The translations under genes and the position numbers were made by a program. A stretch of DNA of 24,125 nt from an uncultured Clostridia bacterium (lineage in GTDB: Bacteria > Bacillota > Clostridia > UMGS1810), in NCBI GenBank assembly GCA_934454585.1, contig CAKSFP010000036.1, positions 1-24,125 on the forward strand. The letters are read 5' to 3'. The notes beneath the pieces were generated by a model, which was not told where the DNA came from, searched no databases, and saw only the letters and a list, made by a program, of their open reading frames with translations. Position 1 is the stretch's first letter; every line of letters starts with the position of its first letter. Of the stretch, positions 1 through 7,272 are shown piece after piece.

Positions 1-2
1 CA

Positions 3-1736
3 GTTGAAGATACTGAGTTGTATGGAACAAATGGTAAGATGATAGCCGCAAGCCTGATTAATGAAATAAGTGCTAAGATAACCGTAACCGGTGGTTCAAC
101 ACCGAGTGAGCCGACACTTACCGGAATCAGTGTAAATCCGGATGAAGTTATGGTTCCTTACAATCAGAATGTTACACAGGTAATTGGCACAACAAACTTC
201 AGCGTAACAGCTTTCTATGATGATGAGACGAGCAAAGTTCTTGACAGACTCGAGTATGACATAAAAATTTCGGATGATGGCAATACAGCTACTGTTTCCT
301 ATCAGGGCAAGACTGCTGCAATCAACATTAAGTATCAGCCGACTCCGGTACTCACAGTTGAGAAATCAGAAATAACAGTTCCTTACGGAACAGAAGATGT
401 TGAGGCTTATGTTAAAGCTGAAATCAAGAGCGGTAAAGTTAAGCTTGACGAAACTGACCTCACTTTCGATGACTATGTAATCGAATTTACAAACGGAGCT
501 GACACCGCTACCGTTAAGTACGCTGATGATGCAACTATCACAGCTACGGTAAATGTAACTTATGTAACACTTACAGGTGTTGTTGCCGAGTTGAACGAAG
601 GCATTACCGAGATAGTTCTTCCGTGGAGCATCCCGGACGGTGCTGAAGCCGAGGCTATCAAATCTTACATTGTAGTTAAGGGTCAACTCAGCGATAATAC
701 AACAGTAGCAATTGACAAAGCTGATTACGATGTAGTATATGACGCTGAAAAGGGCGAGTTCTATGTAACCTATGGCAGTCTTCAGTCTAATGTACTGAAA
801 GCAACTAAGGGAACCGAACCGCCTGCAGAAGTAACAGGAATCACAATCAGCAAAGATACTGTTAATGTACCGTATGGCAGCAAGACAGATGAACAGATTA
901 TCGCTGTAGTTAAGGGCGAAATAGTTGTAACTGCTACTTACGATAAGGGTAAACCGTCTGATATTGCGGCTGATGCTTATGAAGTAACAATTGCAGATGA
1001 CAAGGCTACAATCACATACGAGGGCTTTACTGCAGATGTAACTCTTGTTAAAGAAACAAGAAAGCTGGAACTCAGCAATACCGAAATCACGGTTGACGAG
1101 GGAACAGACAAGGACGGCATAACAGCATATGTTAAAGCTAATGTAACAGCTAAGTATGTATACAGCCAGACTACCGCTGAGCAGACAATACCTGTAGATG
1201 AACTTGCAATTACGGTAAATGATGAACTCACAGAGGTAACTGTTGAGGTTGGAGGCGAGTCAGCTAAGATTGCCGTAAATATTAAAGTTGTACCTAACTT
1301 CATTGAGACTGTAAAGGCGGACACGAATGCTTACGGCATAGCAACCGCAAAACTTGTAATCTTCACAGATGTCAAGGACGGCAAGGTTGTTAAAGTAACC
1401 GATGAAAAGGGTACTTATGATGCAATTTACATGGGCAACGGCAAGTGGGCAGCAGTTGTAACAGGTTCGTACACCGCATTTGCTGATAATGGCTCACTCC
1501 CCGAGGCTGCTAAGTTTGGTCGTTTGCACGATGCTTCAATGATAACTGCATACGACGCATTGCTCACACTTCTTAAGGCTAACAACGGAGCAGTGAATGT
1601 ATTTGATAATGATTATCAGAAATATCTGCTTGCAGATGTCGATGGTAATGGAATACTCACAGCCGATGAGGCGCTTTACATCAACAGAATCAGCCTTGGA
1701 AATGCTGATGAATCAACTCTTTGGTTCAACAAATAA
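3..1736 (+). CDS. Secreted Ig-like repeat protein with C-terminal dockerin-like domain (5' partial)
   Basis: The frame is open to the left edge, so the N-terminus lies outside the window; the internal TTG at 18 is not the real start. About five repeats of 70-85 residues follow one another. Each begins with a strand like TGITISKDTVNVPYG or LTVEKSEITVPYG and ends in a T-A-T-V-x-Y strand, the pattern of bacterial Ig-like (Big) domains in long surface proteins. The last 70 residues resemble a type I dockerin: a degenerate first half (HDASMITAYDALLTLLKA), then a good calcium-binding F-hand loop (DVDGNGILTADEAL) followed by YINRISLG. Such proteins are exported and attach through the dockerin to a cohesin, and the next gene encodes a cohesin-like SLH protein. 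A strong hairpin terminator lies 32 bp after the stop. Any catalytic domain would be upstream. The Ig-like architecture is clear; the dockerin call is good but rests on one strong half-motif. Confidence 0.85.
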   Translation, partial: VEDTELYGTNGKMIAASLINEISAKITVTGGSTPSEPTLTGISVNPDEVMVPYNQNVTQVIGTTNFSVTAFYDDETSKVLDRLEYDIKISDDGNTATVSYQGKTAAINIKYQPTPVLTVEKSEITVPYGTEDVEAYVKAEIKSGKVKLDETDLTFDDYVIEFTNGADTATVKYADDATITATVNVTYVTLTGVVAELNEGITEIVLPWSIPDGAEAEAIKSYIVVKGQLSDNTTVAIDKADYDVVYDAEKGEFYVTYGSLQSNVLKATKGTEPPAEVTGITISKDTVNVPYGSKTDEQIIAVVKGEIVVTATYDKGKPSDIAADAYEVTIADDKATITYEGFTADVTLVKETRKLELSNTEITVDEGTDKDGITAYVKANVTAKYVYSQTTAEQTIPVDELAITVNDELTEVTVEVGGESAKIAVNIKVVPNFIETVKADTNAYGIATAKLVIFTDVKDGKVVKVTDEKGTYDAIYMGNGKWAAVVTGSYTAFADNGSLPEAAKFGRLHDASMITAYDALLTLLKANNGAVNVFDNDYQKYLLADVDGNGILTADEALYINRISLGNADESTLWFNK

Positions 1737-1767
1737 TTGACCTGACGAGTGACAAGATGTAACAAAC

Positions 1768-1800
1768 AACAACCAAATGCACAGCGTGCATTTGGTTGTT
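1768..1800 (+). terminator. Rho-independent-type terminator after the dockerin-like gene
   Basis: A 14-bp perfect stem (AACAACCAAATGCA at 1768-1781 with its complement at 1787-1800) closes a five-base loop that can add one more C-G pair. The trailing sequence is only moderately T-rich (TTCTATCAT). It lies 32 bp beyond the stop codon at 1736. Confidence 0.75.
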
Positions 1801-1857
1801 CTATCATAGGGGACAATTTTTTGCAATGCGGATAATTGACAATAAGGCGGTAGAATG

Positions 1858-2209
1858 GCAAAGTGTTAAACAGTGCTTTGCGTACGGGCGGAACGACACA
1901 TAGGTCGTTCCCTACCGTCAAGTGAAAAATTGCAATAGGTGTTAAATTGCGGTTGTTGTCGATTTATCACAATGTTTCTCTCTGTTGCTTTTTTGTGGTT
2001 TCCGTAGGGAACGACCTATGTGTCGTTCCGCAAAGAAATATTATTTTATTATATTTCAATAAAAATAATATTGGGGAAGTCGTTCGGTGACAAGACATAC
2101 ATTGCATTTCGGAACGGTCACGGACCGTTCCCTACGAACAAGGGCTAATTTGTATGTAGTTTTGATTTGTACGGACGACCACACAGGGTCGCCCGCAATT
2201 ATTCTCGAA
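1858..2209. repeat. Composite repeat, long copy 1
   Basis: This fills most of the 582-bp gap between the dockerin-like and cohesin-SLH genes and is repeated, closely similar and in the same orientation, at 4653-5015. It is a chain of hairpin modules at 1890-1911, 2008-2029, 2111-2131 and 2173-2194, joined by conserved spacers. The hairpins at 1890 and 2008 are inverted copies of each other. An AT-rich inverted repeat (AATATTA...TAATATT) sits at about 2036-2071. The two long copies stay similar through the third hairpin, diverge over roughly 40-60 bp, and match again at CGCCCGCAATTATTCT. I see no credible ORF in it. Confidence 0.85.
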
Positions 2210-2318
2210 AATCCTATGATAACAAATCGGTCATTACGCAAAAATATATCATTAATTATTGTCCATGATGTTTATTGCAAAATCAATCAAATTTGAATCC
2301 GTGAAAGGAGAACAACTT

Positions 2319-3650
2319 ATGAAAAAGATCATTTCCATATTGCTCACCGCCGTTATGATCACGGTGTCAGCATCCACAGCGGCGCTTGCCGCCGATGATG
2401 ACATTTTGTTCGGCTTTGACAAGGCGGCCGTTACCGGTGATGATGTGAGCATTCCGGTGTACCTCACGGCTGTGCCGGAGGGACTGAGCGGTATATCATC
2501 TGTATCGTTCAAATATACATTTGACGAAAACCACCTGACATATGTGTCAACAACCGACGGCGTGCTCACGGGCATGGATAAATGCAACTCCGGGGTGATG
2601 ATGTGGTATGAGGGCAGCGAGAGTGCGGCTTTGCAAAACGACAAACTCGGCAAGGACAATCCGCTCTTTTATGTCAATTTCAAAATTAAAGATAGGTCCG
2701 AAAAATATACAATCATCAAAATAACCCTCACAAAACTCACCGACTATGATCTGAATCCGGCGCTTTCGTCAGAGGGCGATTACAAGGTGATAGAGGGAAT
2801 AGTTTATCTTCAGAATAATTCCGGCAGCGGAGAGAGCGGCGGCAAAACCGACGGTGAGGATAATCCGGGCGGTGGCGCAGGTACAGGCAGCGGATCGGGT
2901 TCCGGCAGCGGCGCGGGTACCGGCGGTTCAGCCGATCAGGGCGGCGGACTTAAACCCGGTGATTCAAACCCCGGCGGCAACGGCGGCAGTTCATCAACAA
3001 GACCGGGCGGCTCCGGCGGCTCAGCAGGCGGCACAACAATTACGACACCTCCGACGACTGCACCGACCGCACCGGCAGAGGATGATAAAAAAGCTAAAAA
3101 GGCATCCGAAGTGTTCAGCGATGTTGCCGATGATAACTGGGCGGCGGCTTTTGCGCTTGACCTCTATAATCGCGGCATTGTGTCAGGCGATAACCGGGGC
3201 AGAGCAAACCTTGAAAATAGGATAACAAGGGAGGAAACCTCCAAACTGGCATTGCTTGTAAACGGAATTGAGATAAATGATGCTGCCAAGATAGAATCCG
3301 CAGACGCTGCCGAGGTGTCCGACTGGGCGGTAGGCTACATGGCAACTGCTGTGGAGAAAGGCATTTTCTCGGGATATAACGACGGCACAATCCGTCCGTC
3401 GGCTCAGATTACCCGTGAGGAGATGGTGACAGTCATCGTAAAATCGCTCGGAATAGATACGGATGCAAATGCATCGGTAAACTTTACGGACGCGGACAAA
3501 ATCGACTGGTCAGCGCCGTATGTTGCAAAGGCAGTGGAGCTTGGGTTTGTAAACGGTTATGAGGACAATACTTTCAGACCGGCCAACCCCATTACGCGCG
3601 CCGAGGCATTTGCGATATTCTCAAGGGTATTGGAATATAAGACAAAATAG
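2319..3650 (+). CDS. Cohesin-like domain protein anchored by three SLH domains (anchoring scaffoldin-like)
   Basis: The start is ATG 2319, preceded by AAAGGAG at 2304-2310; it gives 443 aa with a classic signal peptide (MKKIISILLTAVMITVSAS, cleavage near ALA-A at residue 24). Residues about 26-165 match a cohesin fold: GDDVSIPVYLTAVPEGLSGI, then VSFKYTFDENHLTYVS, then LFYVNFKIKD. A Gly/Ser-rich linker and a short Pro/Thr stretch follow to about residue 260. The rest is three SLH domains, with the motifs GYNDGTIRPSAQITREEM and GYEDNTFRPANPITRAEA in the second and third. SLH domains bind pyruvylated secondary cell-wall polymer, so the protein should hold a dockerin-bearing partner on the cell surface; the preceding gene is an obvious candidate. 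It has one cohesin, so it would be an anchor rather than a multi-enzyme scaffold. A strong terminator follows. The SLH part is certain; the cohesin part is by motif recognition. Confidence 0.88.
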   Translation: MKKIISILLTAVMITVSASTAALAADDDILFGFDKAAVTGDDVSIPVYLTAVPEGLSGISSVSFKYTFDENHLTYVSTTDGVLTGMDKCNSGVMMWYEGSESAALQNDKLGKDNPLFYVNFKIKDRSEKYTIIKITLTKLTDYDLNPALSSEGDYKVIEGIVYLQNNSGSGESGGKTDGEDNPGGGAGTGSGSGSGSGAGTGGSADQGGGLKPGDSNPGGNGGSSSTRPGGSGGSAGGTTITTPPTTAPTAPAEDDKKAKKASEVFSDVADDNWAAAFALDLYNRGIVSGDNRGRANLENRITREETSKLALLVNGIEINDAAKIESADAAEVSDWAVGYMATAVEKGIFSGYNDGTIRPSAQITREEMVTVIVKSLGIDTDANASVNFTDADKIDWSAPYVAKAVELGFVNGYEDNTFRPANPITRAEAFAIFSRVLEYKTK

Positions 3651-3660
3651 AGTTAATGTT

Positions 3661-3701
3661 AACGCAAAAATGTTTCCCGATGCGGGAAACATTTTTGCGT
3701 T
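3661..3701 (+). terminator. Intrinsic terminator after the cohesin-SLH gene
   Basis: An 18-bp perfect stem (3661-3678 with 3684-3701) encloses the loop GATGC, and the descending arm carries the T-run (CATTTTTGCG). It begins 10 bp after the stop codon. The stem is long enough to act on both strands. Confidence 0.85.
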
Positions 3702-3759
3702 GCGGATGATTTGCGTTGCGGATTACCGCAATTCGAAATAACGCACATATGGTAGGACG

Positions 3760-3845
3760 GCAAAGTGTTAAACAGTGCTTAGCGTATGGGGGAACGACAC
3801 ATAGGTCGTTCCATGCCGTCAGGTGTCAATATGTTCGTGATTTTT
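3760..3845. repeat. Composite repeat, short internally deleted copy
   Basis: The left end (GCAAAGTGTTAAACAGTGCT, then the hairpin at 3791-3812) matches the left ends of the copies at 1858 and 4653. It then jumps directly to GTGTCAATATGTTCGTGATTT, which in the 4653 copy lies near its right end (about 4927-4948). The simplest reading is a deletion of the middle of a long copy. Its right part overlaps the 3' end of the CYTH gene. Confidence 0.7.
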
Positions 3846-4622
3846 AATTTGTCCAAGCCGCCGCGCCAACGAACGGTTTGAGTACGACTTGTCGTCCGTC
3901 ACTTCTTTGATAACTTTGATAAACGGTGGCAAGGTGAACGGTTCATCTTCACTGCAAAGTTCAATTTCCGCATACGCCTTGTCGTTCCAAAACGGGAATA
4001 CATCAATCTCAAAATACTTGCCGCCATGCATAAGGCAATATCGGGCTTTCTCTATTGACGCATATCCGTTCTCCCTGTGTGCGGAGAGGTTTTTGTATTC
4101 CTCTTGCATTATTTCGCGTTCGATTTCTATTCGTTTCATGGATGAGACGAATTTTTTCTCCGTGAGGATGTATATGCTTTTGCCGGCCGCGGTTCTGCGG
4201 CGTATGCGCGCACGGACACCGTTTTCTTCTTTCAGATACATTTGCTCTATACTCACTTTACGGCAGTTCGGCATTTTTTCGAGTGCGGCGGTGTCGGGCA
4301 TCTCTATCAAAAATTTTCTCTCTATTTCATAAGGTTTTGGTATTCCGGCGATGTGCAGAATTTCTTTTTTAATCATTTCATTTTTACCGATGCCCCATAC
4401 AGCGCGCAGATGAGTATGGCCGACCCATGCGCACATTTTTGCATCGGTGTCGGTGCAGTCGTCGGCAAAAATGAATATTGCGGCGTCGTAGCGGTTTATG
4501 TCTGCTTTCGGATTGATTATGAGGTTCACTGCAGCGGAGTATTCGTCAATTATTTTTTTACAATATTCAATTGTTTGTATGTCAGCTTCATCCTCGATGA
4601 TAAGTGCAACTTGTTTATTCAT
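3819..4622 (-). CDS. CYTH domain protein (triphosphatase-type) with a short divergent N-terminal domain
   Basis: I chose ATG at 4622 (267 aa) because GGAGG lies 6-7 bases upstream; the frame extends 24 codons further without a ribosome binding site. The CYTH domain starts near residue 97 with the signature EIERKFLI (E99, E101, K103), then GVRARIRRR, a lysine in LTEKK, IEIEREI, and YFEIDVFPFW. These acidic and basic residues line the tunnel that binds triphosphate and metal in CYTH enzymes. Residues 1-96 have no Walker A. However, AWVGHTHLRAV followed by a 25-residue linker into EIERKFLI resembles the junction of larger proteins that fuse an AAA-type ATPase to CYTH, so the N-terminus may be a shrunken remnant (inference). 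The last ten codons are read from repeat sequence. The substrate cannot be told. Confidence 0.85.
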   Translation of the reverse strand: MNKQVALIIEDEADIQTIEYCKKIIDEYSAAVNLIINPKADINRYDAAIFIFADDCTDTDAKMCAWVGHTHLRAVWGIGKNEMIKKEILHIAGIPKPYEIERKFLIEMPDTAALEKMPNCRKVSIEQMYLKEENGVRARIRRRTAAGKSIYILTEKKFVSSMKRIEIEREIMQEEYKNLSAHRENGYASIEKARYCLMHGGKYFEIDVFPFWNDKAYAEIELCSEDEPFTLPPFIKVIKEVTDDKSYSNRSLARRLGQIKNHEHIDT

Positions 4623-4652
4623 GATTGACCTCCGTTTTGCGTGATTTGTTGA

Positions 4653-5015
4653 GCAAAGTGTTAAAAAGTGCTTTGCGTATGAGCGGAACGACACATAGGT
4701 CGTTCCCTACCGTCAAGTGAAAAATTGCAATAAGTGTTAGTTTGTGGTTGCTGTCGATTTGTCACAATGTTCCTCTCTGTTGCTTTTTTGTGGTTTCCGT
4801 AGGGAACGACCTATGTGTCGTTCCGCAAAAAATATTACTTTGTCAAAAATAATATTTGGAATGTCGTTTTGTATCAAGATGTACATTGGATTTCGGAACG
4901 GTCACGGACCGTTCCCTACCGTCCAAGTGTCAATATGCTCGTGATTTCAATTTTCGCGAGCGACAATCTGCCGTAGGGGCGACCCTGTGTGGTCGCCCGC
5001 AATTATTCTTGAACA
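4653..5015. repeat. Composite repeat, long copy 2
   Basis: This is a direct repeat of 1858-2209 and fills the 432-bp gap between the CYTH gene start and the ABC transporter 3' end. Hairpins lie at 4685-4706, 4803-4824, 4895-4915 and 4976-4998. Long stretches match copy 1, for instance across CTCTCTGTTGCTTTTTTGTG. The last hairpin is flipped relative to copy 1: the loop region reads CCCTGTGTGG here and CCACACAGGG there, in the same outer frame. Confidence 0.85.
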
Positions 5016-5054
5016 TCTCTCTGAACCCATACATATTTAATGTGCCATGCCATA

Positions 5055-6812
5055 TTACATCGCCGTATACATGGAATACAGCTTTGCATACTCGCCGCCC
5101 TTTGTGATAAGCTCCTCATGCGTACCGGACTCACAAATACCGTTTTCATCAAGCACGATAATGCGTGTGGCGTTTTTAATTGTTGTCAGTCTGTGTGCAA
5201 TTGTGAGTGTGGTGCGCCCCTTTGCCAGCTTTTCAAGCGACTTTTGCACTATCAGTTCGCTCTCGTTATCCAGTGCGGATGTGGCTTCGTCAAGAATAAG
5301 TATCGGTGGATTTTTCAGGAACAGCCGCGCTATGGATAGCCGCTGTTTCTGTCCGCCGCTCAGGCGGATGCCTCTCTCACCTATATAGGTGTCATATCCG
5401 TCCGGCAGATTCATTATGAAATCATGCGCTCCGGCAAGCTTTGCCGCGTTGGTCACCTGTTCGCGCGTGGCATCCGGCAAACCATAGCATATGTTGTCAT
5501 ACACCGAGCCGCAGAACATATACACATCTTGTTGCACCACGCCGATATTGTCACGCAGTGATTTCAGCGTAAGGCTCTTTATGTCGTATCCGTCTACGGT
5601 TATTTTGCCGCTTTGTATGTCATAAAACCTCGGTATCAGGTTGCACAGTGTGGTCTTGCCGCCGCCGGACGGGCCGACAAATGCAATGTTCTCGCCGCTG
5701 TTCACTGTCAGATTGATGTGTGAGAGCACATCACCGTCCTCGTCGGTATAGCGGAAAGTGACATCCTCGAATTTTATGTCGCCGCGCACATTTTTCAACT
5801 CTTGTGCATCATCGCTGTCTTTGATGTCTGCCGGCACATTCATTATTTCATAAAACCGCTCTATGCCCGTCATGCCGTTTTGGAATTGCTCGGTGAACTC
5901 TACTATCTTGCGAATTGATGCAATGAGGGTCTGGATATAGAGCAGAAATGTCACAAGCTCCGGTGCGGAAATTTTGCCTTTTATCATGAACAGAGAGCCG
6001 GCAACAATGATTGCCACATACATCACGCCGTCAAAGAATCTTGTACAGCATTGGAATCGAGCCATATATTTGTATGAAAGTTTTTTAATGTCGAAAAATT
6101 CCTTGTTGCTCTTGTCAAATTTCTCTTTTTCAAGCTCCTCGTTGGCAAAGCTCTTTACCACGCGTATACCGAGGAGAGTGTCCTCTATGTCGGCATTTAG
6201 CTCGCCCACGCGTCGGCGGCGCTCCTTAAATGCCGCTTTCATCGACCGGCGGAAGAATCTCACCGAGATAAGCATCAGCGGCAGCAATAGGAATATTATT
6301 ATCGTAAGCAATGCATTTATACGCGCCAAAATAATGAAAGAGCCCGTTATTTTTATTACGGCGATGAACACTTCCTCAGGGAAGTGGTGCGTAAATTCCG
6401 TTATATCGAACAAATCCGTGGTGAGGCGTGACATAATCTGGCCGACCTTTGTCTTGTCAAAATAGGAGAACGGCAGCTCCTGAAGATGCGCAAACAGGTC
6501 TTTGCGCATGTCCGTCTCAAGCATTACGCCCATTGTATGACCGATGTATGCCATATAGTAGTTGGCTGCTGTATCAATTATCTTCAGGAACAGATATACG
6601 CCTCCGAGGCGCAGCACATCACTCATGATGAGCGTGGCTGTGTGCGAGAGCGCCGTTGTGGTTATGTATTTGACGATGAGCGGAAACACCAGTTCGCACA
6701 CCGTGGTGAGCGCGGCGCACAGCAGATCGACAAGCATTATGAGTATGTATGGTTTGTAATACGGCAAAAAGTTTTTGAACATTGCCGCGGATGAGTTTTT
6801 TTCTTTTTTCAC
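5055..6812 (-). CDS. ABC exporter half-transporter (fused membrane and ATP-binding domains)
   Basis: The start is GTG at 6812 (FVKKEKNSS), which has AGGGAG at 6821-6826; the upstream extension of the frame has no such site. The product is 585 aa, the usual size for a homo- or heterodimeric exporter of the MsbA/BmrA kind. The N-terminal part carries about six hydrophobic segments (for example YILIMLVDLLCAALTTVCEL and ALLTIIIFLLLPLMLISV). The ATPase part is complete: Walker A GPSGGGKTT (K386), Q-loop QQDVYMF, signature LSGGQKQR, Walker B ILILDEATSALD (D508, E509) and the switch histidine in IAHRL. It should pump a substrate out of the cell, but the substrate cannot be inferred. No partner half-transporter is adjacent, so it may act as a homodimer or with a subunit encoded elsewhere. 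Confidence 0.93.
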   Translation of the reverse strand: MKKEKNSSAAMFKNFLPYYKPYILIMLVDLLCAALTTVCELVFPLIVKYITTTALSHTATLIMSDVLRLGGVYLFLKIIDTAANYYMAYIGHTMGVMLETDMRKDLFAHLQELPFSYFDKTKVGQIMSRLTTDLFDITEFTHHFPEEVFIAVIKITGSFIILARINALLTIIIFLLLPLMLISVRFFRRSMKAAFKERRRRVGELNADIEDTLLGIRVVKSFANEELEKEKFDKSNKEFFDIKKLSYKYMARFQCCTRFFDGVMYVAIIVAGSLFMIKGKISAPELVTFLLYIQTLIASIRKIVEFTEQFQNGMTGIERFYEIMNVPADIKDSDDAQELKNVRGDIKFEDVTFRYTDEDGDVLSHINLTVNSGENIAFVGPSGGGKTTLCNLIPRFYDIQSGKITVDGYDIKSLTLKSLRDNIGVVQQDVYMFCGSVYDNICYGLPDATREQVTNAAKLAGAHDFIMNLPDGYDTYIGERGIRLSGGQKQRLSIARLFLKNPPILILDEATSALDNESELIVQKSLEKLAKGRTTLTIAHRLTTIKNATRIIVLDENGICESGTHEELITKGGEYAKLYSMYTAM

Positions 6813-6833
6813 AAAATCATCTCCCTGAATGAT

Positions 6834-6862
6834 ATTGTAACATATTTTCGGGAAAATATAAA
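6834..6862 (-). promoter_or_regulatory. Possible promoter of the ABC transporter gene
   Basis: Read on the minus strand: -35 TTTATA (6857-6862), a 17-base spacer, then an extended -10 TGTTACAAT (core 6834-6839). This leaves a leader of about 16 bases that contains the AGGGAG site. The -35 box matches consensus at only four of six positions. Confidence 0.4.
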
Positions 6863-6978
6863 TAGTTTTTCGAGAAAAATGAAAAGTGTGTATGAGTGAA
6901 GTTGACATGAATGTGGCGTTGCGGTAAAATGTTATGTGTGGTGTTGTGTATGAAGTTCGGTAATTTACAATAAGGTTT

Positions 6979-7004
6979 GTAGGGGGCGATGACCCCTACC
7001 GCAC
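6979..7004. repeat. Short hairpin repeat, GTAGGG/CCG class
   Basis: GTAGGGG pairs with CCCCTAC around CGATGA, flanked on the left by ATAAGGTTT and on the right by CGCACTGTTGTAA. The same flanks recur, separated, in front of both solute-binding-protein genes. It lies in the 460-bp gap between the ABC transporter and the LamG-like operon. The rest of that gap holds two candidate promoters and a hairpin at 7095, and no gene I can support. Confidence 0.7.
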
Positions 7005-7094
7005 TGTTGTAAATGCATCGTGAAAATTGATTGTGCGCACTGTTTTGTGCATGACATCTTAGCAAAAATTGAATACAAACTGTGAAAAAAGGCG

Positions 7095-7125
7095 AAACCG
7101 TGCGCATATGCGTGCGGTTTTTCTT
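7095..7125. terminator. Bidirectional terminator-like hairpin
   Basis: AAACCGTGCGCAT pairs with ATGCGTGCGGTTT (two G-T pairs) to form a 26-base near-palindrome. It is followed by TTCTTCT on the plus strand and preceded by AAAAAAGG, which is a T-run on the minus strand. It separates the divergent ABC transporter and LamG-like genes. Confidence 0.5.
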
Positions 7126-7165
7126 CTGCGAATGAAAAATGTATACAATAAATAAAAAGTGTTCA

Positions 7166-7194
7166 TTGCTATTCTTTGTACAAAATGCGATACT
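7166..7194 (+). promoter_or_regulatory. Candidate promoter for the polysaccharide locus
   Basis: TTGCTA (7166-7171), a 17-base spacer and GATACT (7189-7194) lie about 80 bp before the first LamG-like gene. The spacing is ideal; the boxes match consensus at about four of six and five of six positions. Inverted GTATAC sites at about 7141 and 7199 flank it and could be an operator, which is speculative. Confidence 0.45.
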
Positions 7195-7272
7195 TAATGT
7201 ATACAGAAAACCTTTGCGGCGGCTCACGCATCGGCGCATGGTTAAAAAATTCATAACAGGGGGTTATGTTTT

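Noticed and set aside
1858..2209. Possible CRISPR array, because of repeated palindromes with spacers
   Set aside because: The hairpins differ in sequence and spacing, their spacers are themselves conserved in the second copy, and no cas genes are present.
2056..2296. Small open frames in the gap before the cohesin-SLH gene
   Set aside because: They are translations of the composite repeat's hairpin modules; similar frames appear in the other long copy at about 4744-5107, so they reflect repeat sequence, not a gene.
2854..3225. 123-aa frame rich in Ala, Arg and Gln
   Set aside because: It is a shifted reading of the Gly/Ser linker of the cohesin-SLH gene.
6817..7254. 145-aa minus-strand open frame upstream of the ABC transporter
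   Set aside because: It overlaps the transporter promoter region, a repeat hairpin and the 7095 terminator-like palindrome. The protein is compositionally odd, with no domain and no good ribosome binding site.
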